From positions 1-52,453 of the forward strand of contig DIDN01000030.1 in NCBI GenBank assembly GCA_002418185.1: a stretch of DNA of 52,453 nt, given 5' to 3'. Positions within the stretch are counted from its first letter, which is position 1. Each line of letters begins with the position of its first letter. A program made the position numbers and the translations under genes. Below the pieces are notes generated by a model, which saw only the letters and a program-made list of their open reading frames with translations, had not been told where the DNA came from and ran no database searches. Below, one piece after another: positions 1 through 8,782 of the stretch. Source of the stretch: Deltaproteobacteria bacterium UBA5799. Its GTDB lineage: Bacteria > Desulfobacterota > GWC2-55-46.

Positions 1-42
1 AAAAAGGTTTCCAGCATCCTGTCATTTACACAAGTGCCGCGT

Positions 43-528
43 TCATCTCTGCTTGGGGCTCCGGGCCATTGCCACCCTTCCGGTCCGGACCAGTTCCTTT
101 ATGCCGAAGGGCCTCAGGAGCTCCGTGATGGCCCGTATCTTCTCCTCGTCCCCGGTTATCTCTATCGTATAGGTCCGGGAGCTTACGTCCACGACCTTGG
201 CCCTGAATATGTCGACTATCGAGAGTATCTCGGCCCTGGTCTCGGCCGTGAGGTTCACCTTTATGAGCGCGAGCTCCCGCTCTATGTGCTCCTCGCCTGT
301 GAAGTCGTAGACCTTTATTACGTTCACGAGCTTGTTCAATTGCTTGTTTATCTGCTCGAGCACCTTGTCGTCGCCGCTCGTTACGATGGTCATCCTTGAT
401 ATCTTCGGGTCAAAGGTCTCGGCGACCGAGAGGCTTTCGATGTTGAAGCCCCTCCCCGAGAAGAGGCCGGATATGCGCGAGAGCACTCCGAACTCGTTGG
501 TCACAAGGACTGAAATCGTATGGCGCAC
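43..528 (-). CDS. ilvN: Acetolactate synthase small (regulatory) subunit
   Basis: Regulatory subunit of acetohydroxyacid synthase. It binds the IlvB catalytic subunit and confers valine feedback control in the cytoplasm. The 161 residues match the usual length. An N-terminal ACT domain is visible, with NEFGVLSRI at residues 11-19, followed by the C-terminal ACT-like half. The start is GTG, preceded by GGAGGT about 8 bases upstream. It follows ilvB by 55 bases on the same strand and is the third gene of ilvD-ilvB-ilvN. In many genomes ilvC comes next, which would lie outside the window to the left. Confidence 0.96.
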   Translation of the reverse strand: MRHTISVLVTNEFGVLSRISGLFSGRGFNIESLSVAETFDPKISRMTIVTSGDDKVLEQINKQLNKLVNVIKVYDFTGEEHIERELALIKVNLTAETRAEILSIVDIFRAKVVDVSSRTYTIEITGDEEKIRAITELLRPFGIKELVRTGRVAMARSPKQR

Positions 529-583
529 GCTTTGGACCTCCGACTTTGTAATACCGGATACACTGGACTCGAGTCCGGGGCAA

Positions 584-2278
584 TCACACCAGGAGCATCT
601 TGTTAAGGGGCTGCCCGGCGGGGACCATGGGGTAGACGCACTCGAACTGGTCGACCCTGAAGTCCATCAATACGGGCCTGTCCTTCACCGAAAGGCCCTT
701 TTCCAGCACCCTGTCGACCTCGCCCGGCCTGGTCGCCCGGAGTCCAACGGCCCCGTATGCCTCGGCGAGCTTGACGAAATCCGGCGCGACGGATATGCAG
801 GTGTGGGAATACCTCTTCTGGAAAAAGAGCTCCTGCCATTGCCTGACCATGCCCAGGACCATGTTGTTGAGTATCACCACCTTGACCGGCAGCTTGTACT
901 GAACGGCTGTAGCGAGCTCCTGTATGTTCATCTGGAGCGACCCGTCCCCGGCGATGTCAACGACGGTCTTTTCAGGAAACGCTATCTGGGCGCCTATGGC
1001 CGCCGGGAAGCCGAAACCCATGGTGCCGAGGCCGCCGGAGGTCAGGAACGTCCGCGCCTTGTCATACTTGAAGAACTGGGCCGCCCACATCTGGTTCTGC
1101 CCGACCTCGGTTGTGATTATGGCGTCTCCGCCCGTAAGCTCATAGAGCCTGTCTATGACGAACTGCGGCTTTATCTTGCCCTTGGGGTCCTGCTTGTACG
1201 AGAGCCTGTGCGTTCCGCTCCATCCGGCTATCTCGTCCCTCCAGGGCTGTATCCCTTTCTTGAACCCCTTTATCGGGGGGCAGGCCTTGATGAGGTCCTT
1301 CAGGACAATCCTAACGTCGCCGACGATAGGGATGTCGACCTTGACGTTCTTGCTTATAGAGGTCGGGTCTATGTCTATGTGGACTATGCCCGCGTACGGC
1401 GCGAACTCGTCTATCTTGCCGGTGACCCTGTCGTCGAAGCGCGCGCCGACGGCGACGAGGCAGTCGGTGTTCATGACGGCCATGTTCGCGGCATAGGTTC
1501 CGTGCATGCCGAGCATGCCCATGAAGAGCGGGTGCGTGCCCGGGAACGCGCCGAGGCCCATGAGGGTCGTCGTGGTCGGCAGCCCGAGCTTCTCTGAGAA
1601 GGCCTTGAGCTCCGAAGAGGCGTTGGACAATACGACGCCGCCGCCGGCGTACACTACCGGCCTCTTCGAGGAAAGTATCAGGTCCAGCGCCTTCCTTATC
1701 TGGCCGGGGTGCCCCTTGTAGTTGGGCTGGTAGCTCTCGATATGGACCTTCTCCGGGTATTTGAAATCCGGCAGCGCTGCCGTAAGCACGTCCTTCGGTA
1801 TGTCCACAAGCACCGGGCCCGGCCTTCCGGTAGTAGCGATGTAGAAAGACTCCTTTATTATCCTCGGGAGGTCCCTTATGTCCTTGACGAGGTAGTTGTG
1901 CTTTGTGCACGGCCTGGTGATGCCGACGATATCGGCCTCCTGGAAGGCGTCGTTCCCGATAAGCGGCGTCGGCACCTGGCCGGTGAAGACGACCAGCGGG
2001 ATCGAGTCCATGTACGCGGTCGCTATGCCGGTTACGGTGTTGGTAGCGCCCGGGCCGGAGGTGACGACCACGACCCCGGGCTTTCCCGAGGCCCTCGCAT
2101 AGCCGTCCGCCATGTGCACCGCGCCCTGCTCGTGCCTTACGAGTATGTGCCGGAGCGGGCTGTCGTAAAGGGCGTCGTAAATGGGCAGCACCGCGCCGCC
2201 AGGGAAACCGAATACGGTGTCCACGCCCTCTTTCAAGAGGCATTCGATGAATATCTCGGCGCCGTTTTTCTTTGTCAT
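584..2278 (-). CDS. ilvB: Acetolactate synthase large (catalytic) subunit
   Basis: ThDP-dependent enzyme that condenses two pyruvates to acetolactate, or pyruvate with 2-oxobutyrate, as the first common step of valine, leucine and isoleucine synthesis. The 564 residues are full length. The ThDP-activating glutamate is E50 in RHEQGAVHMADGYAR. The middle FAD/DHS-like domain carries GARFDDR at 278-284. The C-terminal ThDP-Mg motif runs from GDG at 444-446 to NN at 471-472. ATG start; the Shine-Dalgarno is not obvious. It sits 31 bases after ilvD and 55 bases before ilvN, so one mRNA is expected. Confidence 0.97.
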   Translation of the reverse strand: MTKKNGAEIFIECLLKEGVDTVFGFPGGAVLPIYDALYDSPLRHILVRHEQGAVHMADGYARASGKPGVVVVTSGPGATNTVTGIATAYMDSIPLVVFTGQVPTPLIGNDAFQEADIVGITRPCTKHNYLVKDIRDLPRIIKESFYIATTGRPGPVLVDIPKDVLTAALPDFKYPEKVHIESYQPNYKGHPGQIRKALDLILSSKRPVVYAGGGVVLSNASSELKAFSEKLGLPTTTTLMGLGAFPGTHPLFMGMLGMHGTYAANMAVMNTDCLVAVGARFDDRVTGKIDEFAPYAGIVHIDIDPTSISKNVKVDIPIVGDVRIVLKDLIKACPPIKGFKKGIQPWRDEIAGWSGTHRLSYKQDPKGKIKPQFVIDRLYELTGGDAIITTEVGQNQMWAAQFFKYDKARTFLTSGGLGTMGFGFPAAIGAQIAFPEKTVVDIAGDGSLQMNIQELATAVQYKLPVKVVILNNMVLGMVRQWQELFFQKRYSHTCISVAPDFVKLAEAYGAVGLRATRPGEVDRVLEKGLSVKDRPVLMDFRVDQFECVYPMVPAGQPLNKMLLV

Positions 2279-2309
2279 GAGAATAATCCCGGTCTGCTTT
2301 TGTGTTGCA

Positions 2310-3971
2310 TCATGCCTTGACCACGGCCCCCGTATAAGCCGAGGTCACGGACTTCGCGTACCTCGCGAGCCAGCCGTCCTTTATCTTGGGGGGCGGCATC
2401 TTCCAGGCCTTCTTCCGCGCCTCAAGCTCCTTTGCGTCGACCTTGAGCTCGATCTTCCTCGCGGGTATGTCGAGCTCGATGGTGTCGCCGTCCCTGACGA
2501 GCGCTATGGGCCCGCCCTCCATCGCCTCGGGCGATATGTGGCCTATGCACGGTCCCCTGGTGCCTCCCGAGAACCTGCCGTCCGTTATGAGGGCGACGCT
2601 TTCTCCCATGCCCATGCCCATGAGGGCCGCCGTGGGCGCGAGCATCTCCCTCATGCCCGGGCCGCCCCTGGGGCCTTCGTAGCGTATCACGATTACGCTC
2701 CCGGCCTTTATGCCGCGGCCCACTATCGCCTTCATGGCCGCCTCTTCGGAGTCGAAGACGCGTGCAGTGCCGGAAAAGCGCATCATCTTCCCGCTTACGC
2801 CGGACTGCTTTACCACGGCCCCGAGCGGCGCGAGGTTCCCCTTGAGGACCGCTATGCCGCCTTCCTTGTGGTAGGCCTCGGAGACGGGCTTTATGACGCG
2901 CTCGTCGACATAATCTACCCCGTCGATTATCGCCTTTATCCTCTTGCCCGACACCGTCGGGTTGTCCTTTACGAGGTCCTTGAGCCTGTAAAGCAGCGCG
3001 CTTATTCCCCCGCCCCAGTGGAGGTCCTCCATATAATACTCCCCGACCGGCTCAAGCGAGGTTATGTGCGGGGTGGTGAGGCTCAATTCGTTAAAGATTT
3101 CGAGCGGGAGCTTTACCCCTGCCTCGTGCGCGATTGCAAGGAGGTGGAGGACCGTGTTTGACGAGCCGCCGAGCGCGAGGTCCGCCCTTATGGCGTTCTC
3201 GAAGGCCGCCCTGGTCATTATCTTCCTCGGGGTGATGTTCCTCCTTACGAGCTCGACCGCGCGCACACCGCTATCAAAGGCGATCCGCCTTTTTTCAGCC
3301 GAGGCCGCAAGAGCAGTACCGCAGAAAGGGAGGCTCATGCCCATGACCTCGGTAAGGCAGCTCATGGTATTCGCGGTATAGAGGCCCTGGCACGAGCCCG
3401 CCCCCGGGCACGCCCCGGTCTCGCAGGCGTTAAGCTCCTCTTTGGTTATCTCGCCGGCGCGGAAGCGGCCCATGGCCTCGAAGGTGTTCCTTATGAAAGA
3501 GGTCTTCCTGCCCCTGTACCTTCCGGTGAGCATTGGTCCGGCGGTTACGACTATGGACGGGATATTGAGGCGCGCCGCGCCCATGAGCATGCCCGGCGTT
3601 ATCTTGTCGCAGTTGGTGAGGAGTATCAGTCCGTCAAAGGCGTGGGCCTCTGCCACGCTCTCGATGGTGTCCGCTATGAGCTCCCTCGAGGGAAGGGAAT
3701 AATGCATCCCCCTGTGCCCCATGGCAATGCCGTCGCATATGCCGGGGAGCCCGAAGAACATGGGGTAGCCGCCGCCGGTGTGTACGCCCTTCTCTATGAA
3801 CCTCTCGAGGTCCCTCATGCCGATGTGCCCGGGTATGAGGTCCGAGAAGCTCGTGGCAACGCCGATGAAGGGCTTCTTCATCTCGCCGGCGGGTATGCCT
3901 GTTGCGTAAAGGAGGGCCCTCGACGGGACCCGGTCAAGCCCTTTCTTGATTCTGTCGCTTCTCGACGGCAT
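2310..3971 (-). CDS. ilvD: Dihydroxy-acid dehydratase
   Basis: Fe-S dehydratase converting 2,3-dihydroxy-isovalerate or -methylvalerate to the 2-keto acids in branched-chain amino acid synthesis. The 553 residues cover the whole IlvD/Edd fold. Cluster or active-site cysteines are C121 (NCDKITPGM) and C188/C194 (CPGAGSC). At the place where plant and mycobacterial [2Fe-2S] enzymes have TPCN, this protein has IPGH (46-49), as in the E. coli enzyme. That hints at an oxygen-labile [4Fe-4S] type, which is inference. The N-terminus SDRIKKGLDR fits the family start. It begins 12 bases after the DUF465 gene. Confidence 0.96.
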   Translation of the reverse strand: MPSRSDRIKKGLDRVPSRALLYATGIPAGEMKKPFIGVATSFSDLIPGHIGMRDLERFIEKGVHTGGGYPMFFGLPGICDGIAMGHRGMHYSLPSRELIADTIESVAEAHAFDGLILLTNCDKITPGMLMGAARLNIPSIVVTAGPMLTGRYRGRKTSFIRNTFEAMGRFRAGEITKEELNACETGACPGAGSCQGLYTANTMSCLTEVMGMSLPFCGTALAASAEKRRIAFDSGVRAVELVRRNITPRKIMTRAAFENAIRADLALGGSSNTVLHLLAIAHEAGVKLPLEIFNELSLTTPHITSLEPVGEYYMEDLHWGGGISALLYRLKDLVKDNPTVSGKRIKAIIDGVDYVDERVIKPVSEAYHKEGGIAVLKGNLAPLGAVVKQSGVSGKMMRFSGTARVFDSEEAAMKAIVGRGIKAGSVIVIRYEGPRGGPGMREMLAPTAALMGMGMGESVALITDGRFSGGTRGPCIGHISPEAMEGGPIALVRDGDTIELDIPARKIELKVDAKELEARKKAWKMPPPKIKDGWLARYAKSVTSAYTGAVVKA

Positions 3972-3983
3972 CTGCGGCTGCGG

Positions 3984-4214
3984 CTACGCCCCCTTCTCTT
4001 CGGCAAAATCGGAAACCATCTTCTCCATCTCGTCCTTCAAGGCGAGTTTCAATTTCTTGAGCCTCACCTTCTCCATCGTCTCGTCTGCCGTGAGCCTCGG
4101 CTTTTTGTCGAGCTTTGCGACCTTGTTTTCGTAGTCCTGGTGGCTCTTGTAGATCTTCCTGAACCCCTCGTCCTCTTCGAGAAGCTTCTTCACTATCTCC
4201 TCACGTCTTTCCAT
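3984..4214 (-). CDS. DUF465 (YdcH-like) small coiled-coil protein
   Basis: 76-residue charged helical protein. The central HQDYENKVAKLDKKPRLTAD and RLKKLKLALKDEME stretches are the hallmark of the DUF465/YdcH family, whose function is not established. It has no signal peptide and no membrane segment. It has a clear ribosome binding site (GGGAGG before ATG). It stands first in the run towards ilvDBN, only 12 bases before ilvD, so it probably shares that transcript. No link to amino acid synthesis is known, and the location may be incidental. Confidence 0.85.
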   Translation of the reverse strand: MERREEIVKKLLEEDEGFRKIYKSHQDYENKVAKLDKKPRLTADETMEKVRLKKLKLALKDEMEKMVSDFAEEKGA

Positions 4215-4734
4215 TCAAGCCTCCCTTCCGCTTTGAGGTCCCTGTCCCGGGTTTTCCCGCATTTCCCCCTTGCAGGAAACAGGCTTACGACGTTAATGGC
4301 CACCCTGAATAAAATCCAGGGTTCCTAAGGACCGATTTACAGAGGCGATACGCCTCCACTCGCCAGAAAACAGGCTGGTTCCGGGCAATCGCTCACCCCC
4401 GTGCCTGAAAGCCCGAGGGTTGCCTAACCTGAATAAAAAATGCTTGTTTTTCAAGGACAAAGCTAAAATCCATGATATCGCAACCCGAAGAGCTTGTCAA
4501 TTTGTTCGCATACAGGCGCTTTGCGCCTGTATTGGCGGGAAAAATACTTTCTTATAACCCATTCCAAAGCCCAAGTCCATAGAAAACCAGGCATTAGAAC
4601 GTAAAAACGCCGGATCCTGCTGAACGGTATGCAGGCGGACGTAATGGGCGGGCGCGGAGGCACTGGGAAGGGTTTGGTGGCCTGGTTTTCGGGCCGGCCC
4701 GGGACCCGGGAGACGGACAGGGCTTGAAACAGCC
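4215..4734. other. Long intergenic region with hairpins, upstream of the ilv operon
   Basis: 520 bases without a convincing gene, between the end of tsaB and the DUF465 start. It holds three small inverted repeats: ACCCTG/CAGGGT at 4302-4322, GAGGCG/CGCCTC at 4342-4356, and a perfect 10-base stem at 4510-4532. GAATAAAAAATGC near 4431 resembles the core of repeat family C in reverse orientation. The ilv promoter or leader is expected here. I could not recognise a T-box, a leader peptide with Leu/Ile/Val codons, or a tRNA. A 66-codon minus ORF (4463-4663) looks random. Confidence 0.6.
4510..4532. repeat. Perfect 10-bp inverted repeat with TTT loop
   Basis: ATACAGGCGC, TTT, GCGCCTGTAT. It folds equally on both strands and lies about 200 bases past the tsaB stop. 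There is no clear U-run, so it could be a rho-independent-like pause, an mRNA 3' end stabiliser or a REP-type element. Role not determined. Confidence 0.7.
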
Positions 4735-5424
4735 CTAACCGCCGCTTTTGAGCTCGGCCTCTGACTTCCTCAGGTAAATGGGGACGAGCTCAGCAGGGGA
4801 CACGGCCTCGCCCGCGCTCTCGAACGCAAGGAGCCCCACGTTTGAGGCCCTTATGTGCCACAGGTGCTGCGGGGCCGCGTACGCGTCCCTGAGCGTGCCG
4901 ACGAGCGTCTCCATGTATACGGAAAGCCCGCTCCCGAGGAATACGACGTCCCCCTCAAGGCCCCTTGCCTCTATTTCCTTAACGAGAGACCGGGGCGGCA
5001 GGACGGAGTCGGGCATAACCGCCCTGGGCAGCCCTGACATGGTATCGTAAAGCGCCGTGTATACCTCGCCCTTCCGGGCGTCGAGTACCGGGCAGACGAC
5101 CCTGCCCGAATAAGGGATGTTCATGGCGAGAGACGCGAGCGTCGACACGCCAGCAATCTTCCTGCCGAGCGGCCATGCAAGCCCCTTGAGGGCCGATATG
5201 CCTATGCGGAGGCCCGTAAAGGAGCCGGGGCCGATGTCGACGGCGAAAAGGTCTATCTCGTCGAGCCCGCGCCCGGCGCTCTTAAGGTGCGCGTCGATGG
5301 ACTTGAGGAGCCAGTTGGAGTGTGTGCCGGCATCTCCGACGGTCCATTCGGAGACGAGCCTTCTATCGTCGAGGAGGGCTATCGAGCCTGAAGTTGACGA
5401 GGTGTCGATTGCCAGTATCTTCAA
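4735..5424 (-). CDS. tsaB: tRNA threonylcarbamoyladenosine biosynthesis protein TsaB
   Basis: Partner of TsaD and TsaE in making the universal t6A37 modification of ANN-decoding tRNAs. It is an ASKHA-fold protein with little or no catalysis of its own. The start MKILAIDTS and the GPGSFTGLRIG motif near residue 67 are diagnostic, and 229 residues is normal. The start codon is TTG, 3 bases after the rseP TAG, and the conserved N-terminus leaves no better choice. Translation is probably coupled to rseP. It is the last gene of the rpsB-to-tsaB block. Confidence 0.94.
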   Translation of the reverse strand: MKILAIDTSSTSGSIALLDDRRLVSEWTVGDAGTHSNWLLKSIDAHLKSAGRGLDEIDLFAVDIGPGSFTGLRIGISALKGLAWPLGRKIAGVSTLASLAMNIPYSGRVVCPVLDARKGEVYTALYDTMSGLPRAVMPDSVLPPRSLVKEIEARGLEGDVVFLGSGLSVYMETLVGTLRDAYAAPQHLWHIRASNVGLLAFESAGEAVSPAELVPIYLRKSEAELKSGG

Positions 5425-5427
5425 GGC

Positions 5428-6729
5428 CTATCCGAATATGCGGAAGAGGTCGTTGTAGGTGACCAGGAGCATCAGCATTATGAGGAGCGCTATGCCGACC
5501 TGCTGGGCCGCGGCCATGAACTTCTCGCTCAAGGGCCTGCCCTTTACGGCCTCCATCCCGAAGAAGACCAGGTGGCCGCCGTCAAGTACCGGTATGGGGA
5601 AGAGGTTTATTATGCCGAGCTGCAGGCTCAGGAAGGCCATGAGCGAGAGGAGGTCGGCTATCCCCGACTCCGCGGCCTGGCCGGCCACCTGCGCTATCAT
5701 TATGGGCCCGCCGAGCGTCTTAAGCGAGTAGTCGCCGACTATGAGCCCCTTTACGACCACGAAAAGCTTGTACGTCATGTCGACCCCCGAGGCAACGCCC
5801 CTTTGAATGGACTCGACAAAGCCGTATTGCCTCGTGACCTGCTCCTCCTGCCGGGAGATGCCGACGAGATAGGCCTTGGCCTCTTCGTTGTAGACAGGGG
5901 TTATCTCAAAGGAAGGCTCTTCGCCTCCCCTCGCCACTTTTATGACCTTCTTGTCGCCGCTCTTGTGTATAGCGCTCTCAAGCTCGGCCCAGTGGGTTAT
6001 GGGCGCGCCGTTCACCGAGAGTATCCTGTCGCCGGGCTTAAGCCCGGCGTCCATTGCCGGGAACCCCGGGGCGACCCCGCCGATAACCGGCTCCATGGGC
6101 GGGAAAACCCCTCCGTAGCCCGCGCCGGTAGCCTCGGAGACATCCGGCACAATGGTGGTCTCAAGGCGCGAGCCGTCCCTCAGGAACCCGACCTCGAGCT
6201 CCTTGCCGGGGCCCATGGCGAGGCCCATGAGGAGCTCTTCCCAGTTCCCGGTCTCCTTGCCTGCAACAGAGACGACGGTGTCGCCCTTGCGGATACCCGC
6301 CCTGTCGGCCGGCTCACCGGGGGCGACGTACCCTACCTCCGCAGGCTTCTCCAGGTACACAGGGACCTGTATGCCTATCATGAAGATAAGCGGCATGAGG
6401 ACTACGGCGAGCACCAGGTTCATCGCAGGCCCGGCTGCAACTATGGAGGCCCTCTTCCACAGGGGCTTGTGAGTGAAGGACTTGGCCCTGAGTTCCTCTG
6501 TTATCTCCTCTCCCGGGGCTTCCCCCACCATCTTCACGTAGCCGCCGAGCGGCAGAAGCGAGATCCTGTACTCGGTCTCGCCCCTCTGGATGCCGACAAG
6601 CCTGGGGCCGAAGCCCAGCGAGAATTTCTCGACTCCCACGCCGCTGGCCTTTGCGGCGAGGAAATGCCCCAGCTCGTGAATGAATATCAGGATGCCGAGG
6701 ACGATTATGAAGGATATGATGGTGGTCAT
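5428..6729 (-). CDS. rseP: Site-2 zinc metalloprotease RseP
   Basis: Inner-membrane intramembrane protease that cleaves anti-sigma factors and cleared signal peptides. The 433 residues hold the zinc motif HELGH (18-22) in the first membrane segment. Two tandem PDZ domains follow: VAPGEPADRAGIRKGD and VAPGFPAMDAGLKPGD. The third zinc ligand D383 sits in LDGGH of a late membrane helix. The double-PDZ layout is the E. coli type rather than the single-PDZ SpoIVFB or B. subtilis RasP type. ATG start. It follows dxr by 66 bases and precedes tsaB by 3. Confidence 0.95.
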   Translation of the reverse strand: MTTIISFIIVLGILIFIHELGHFLAAKASGVGVEKFSLGFGPRLVGIQRGETEYRISLLPLGGYVKMVGEAPGEEITEELRAKSFTHKPLWKRASIVAAGPAMNLVLAVVLMPLIFMIGIQVPVYLEKPAEVGYVAPGEPADRAGIRKGDTVVSVAGKETGNWEELLMGLAMGPGKELEVGFLRDGSRLETTIVPDVSEATGAGYGGVFPPMEPVIGGVAPGFPAMDAGLKPGDRILSVNGAPITHWAELESAIHKSGDKKVIKVARGGEEPSFEITPVYNEEAKAYLVGISRQEEQVTRQYGFVESIQRGVASGVDMTYKLFVVVKGLIVGDYSLKTLGGPIMIAQVAGQAAESGIADLLSLMAFLSLQLGIINLFPIPVLDGGHLVFFGMEAVKGRPLSEKFMAAAQQVGIALLIMLMLLVTYNDLFRIFG

Positions 6730-6795
6730 TGTTCCGTACCTTATCCAGTGGTGTAAACGCCAATTATACTATATTTGCGGGCCGCTGTCGCCCTT

Positions 6796-7950
6796 TCAGG
6801 CGGAAGCGGCAACCGACCTTGCCAGCTCCCTTGCCTCCCGGTCGGCATCGAGGACGTCCTCTACCGAGCGCGGCTCCCTCGACCGGTGCGCGCCGAGGAC
6901 CTCGCCGACTATCCTTGAAATGCCCGTGAAGGGCACCCTGCCCTCAAGGAACAGCCCGACCGCGACCTCGTCAGCCGCGTTGAGCGCGGCGGGCGCCGTG
7001 CCCCCGGTCTTGAGCGCCTCGTAAGCGAGCCCGAGGCACGGGAACCTCTCCGGCTCCGGTGCGCTGAACTCTAATGAAAGTCGGCTGAAATCCAGCGGCT
7101 CGGTCCCTGAAGATATCCTTTCAGGGTACGAAAGGGCGTACGAGATGGGAGAGCGCATGTCCGGGGCGCTCATCTGGGCCATAATGGCGCCGTCTATGTA
7201 CTCGACCATCGAGTGTACTATCGATTGGGGGTGTATTACAACCGATATCTTCTCAGGCGGCAGGCCGAAGAGCCACCTGGCCTCTATCACCTCGAAGCCC
7301 TTGTTGACGAGCGTGGAGGAGTCTATGGTGACTTTTCTCCCCATCTTCCACCTCGGGTGCCTCAATGCCTCGTCCGGCCCCATCCTCCCCAGCTCTGAAA
7401 GCGGCGTTTTGAGGAACGGCCCGCCCGAGGCCGTGAGTATTATCCTTTTGATGTCCTCGCGCCTGTGGCCGAGGAGGGACTGGAAGACCGCCGAGTGCTC
7501 GCTGTCGACGGGTATAATGTTCGCGCCCCGCTTCGCGGCCTCTTCCATTATGAGGCTACCTGCGAGCACGAGTGATTCCTTGTTGGCGAGCGCAATGTCC
7601 TTGCCGGCCCTAACGGCGGCCATGGTCGGGAGCAGCCCGGCAGCCCCGGATATGGCGGCTACGGTCATGTCCACCCCCTCGAAGGAGGCCGCCTTCATTG
7701 CTGCTTGGGGCCCGGCTTCAACGAAAACCGGGGCGGAAAGCGAGTTCCTCAACGCAGAAGCCGCGTCCTCGGTCTCTACGGAGACGAAAACGGGCCTGAA
7801 CTCTTCTACCTGCGCCCTCAGAAGCGAGACGTTCCGCCCCGCTGCCAGGGAGACCACCCTGAACCTCTCCGGGTGCGAGCGAAGGACGTCCAGGGTGTTA
7901 GTCCCGATGGACCCTGTCGAGCCGAGTATGGAGACCCCCTTGCGTCTCAT
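6796..7950 (-). CDS. dxr: 1-deoxy-D-xylulose 5-phosphate reductoisomerase
   Basis: NADPH-dependent second enzyme of the MEP isoprenoid pathway, turning DXP into MEP; it is the fosmidomycin target. I chose the ATG at 7950, giving 384 residues. It starts MRRKGVSILGSTGSIG, whose GSTGSIG (10-16) binds NADPH, and it overlaps the cdsA stop as ATGA. The open frame runs further upstream, but that part lies over cdsA and has no family similarity. Metal ligands D149 and E151 (PVDSEHSA) line up with E. coli D150 and E152. The isoprenoid chain feeds UppS two genes upstream. Confidence 0.96.
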   Translation of the reverse strand: MRRKGVSILGSTGSIGTNTLDVLRSHPERFRVVSLAAGRNVSLLRAQVEEFRPVFVSVETEDAASALRNSLSAPVFVEAGPQAAMKAASFEGVDMTVAAISGAAGLLPTMAAVRAGKDIALANKESLVLAGSLIMEEAAKRGANIIPVDSEHSAVFQSLLGHRREDIKRIILTASGGPFLKTPLSELGRMGPDEALRHPRWKMGRKVTIDSSTLVNKGFEVIEARWLFGLPPEKISVVIHPQSIVHSMVEYIDGAIMAQMSAPDMRSPISYALSYPERISSGTEPLDFSRLSLEFSAPEPERFPCLGLAYEALKTGGTAPAALNAADEVAVGLFLEGRVPFTGISRIVGEVLGAHRSREPRSVEDVLDADREARELARSVAASA

Positions 7951-8762
7951 GGGTGCACGGCCCGGAAGGTCAGGTAGAAATAAAGGAACGGTATCGTAAA
8001 AAGGAGGCTGTCTATCCTGTCGAGCATCCCGCCGTGCCCCGGTATTATGGAGCCCGAGTCCTTTACCCCGGCGCTCCTTTTGAGGACCGACTCCGCGAGG
8101 TCGCCCACCATGGCGACGAGTCCAATGCCCGCCGAGAGAATGAACACTTGCAGGTAATCGGGCCCCAGCCCGGCGAGACCCGCAAAAACAAAGGCCGCGA
8201 GCACGCCTCCGGCAACGCCACCGATCGCGCCCTCTACCGTCTTCCCGGGGCTTATCTCGGGGGAGAGCTTGTGCCTGCCGAGCGTTTTCCCGACCGAGAG
8301 GGCAAAGGTGTCGTTCGCCCATACCACGACCAGGAGAAACAGCAGCCACCACTGCCCTTCGGGAAGCTCCCGCAGAGGGGTGATGAACGAAAGTGGGAGC
8401 GCTATGTACAAGAGCCCAAGGGCCTTGTGCGCCGTATCGAGGGAGGAATCGGCGAGCCGGCGGGCGGATATGATCGAATAAAGGAAGAAGAGGAATACGA
8501 GAGAGAGCAGGACAGGCGCCAGGAAGGCCGGCCCGAGCAAATACGAGGCCAGGACGACCAAAGCGCCCGATGCCGCGCCGAGCCGGTCGAAGGCGACGTC
8601 TTTCTCATGCACCTGGACTAGCGCGTTGAACTCGGCAAGGGCAAGCACGGCGATTGCGGCGGAGACCGCGAGTATCCAGTAAGGGCCGGCGTAAATGACT
8701 ATCGCTACGATAATCGGGACAAGTACGGCCCCGGTTGCTACCCTTTTCAGACTTCCCTCCAA
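7947..8762 (-). CDS. cdsA: Phosphatidate cytidylyltransferase (CDP-diacylglycerol synthase)
   Basis: Integral membrane enzyme making CDP-diacylglycerol from phosphatidate and CTP, the branch point of phospholipid synthesis. The 271 residues contain about eight hydrophobic helices. The C-terminal signature runs from KR at 228 through KDSGSIIPGHGGMLDRID, ending near residue 251. The start taken is TTG at 8762, 20 bases after uppS, because LKRVATGAVLVP matches family N-termini. No strong Shine-Dalgarno is seen, so the exact start is uncertain. The stop overlaps the dxr start by 4 bases. Confidence 0.93.
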   Translation of the reverse strand: MEGSLKRVATGAVLVPIIVAIVIYAGPYWILAVSAAIAVLALAEFNALVQVHEKDVAFDRLGAASGALVVLASYLLGPAFLAPVLLSLVFLFFLYSIISARRLADSSLDTAHKALGLLYIALPLSFITPLRELPEGQWWLLFLLVVVWANDTFALSVGKTLGRHKLSPEISPGKTVEGAIGGVAGGVLAAFVFAGLAGLGPDYLQVFILSAGIGLVAMVGDLAESVLKRSAGVKDSGSIIPGHGGMLDRIDSLLFTIPFLYFYLTFRAVHP

Positions 8763-8782
8763 TCCCGGAAAAGCGTGCCCGG

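Noticed and set aside
332..1597. Long plus-strand ORF opposite ilvN/ilvB (and similar ones opposite other genes, e.g. 34710-36056)
   Set aside because: Antisense frames kept open by high GC and the codon bias of the real gene; no domains, ribosome sites or neighbours in support.
4463..4663. 66-codon minus-strand ORF in the long intergenic region
   Set aside because: No ribosome site, no recognisable domain, and it spans a perfect hairpin; composition looks random.
3972..4734. T-box or amino-acid leader peptide controlling ilvDBN
   Set aside because: I looked for the TGGNACCGCG-type antiterminator and for runs of Leu/Ile/Val codons in short ORFs and found neither.
7951..8352. N-terminal extension of the dxr reading frame
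   Set aside because: It lies entirely over cdsA in another frame and lacks family similarity; the conserved Dxr start is at 7950.
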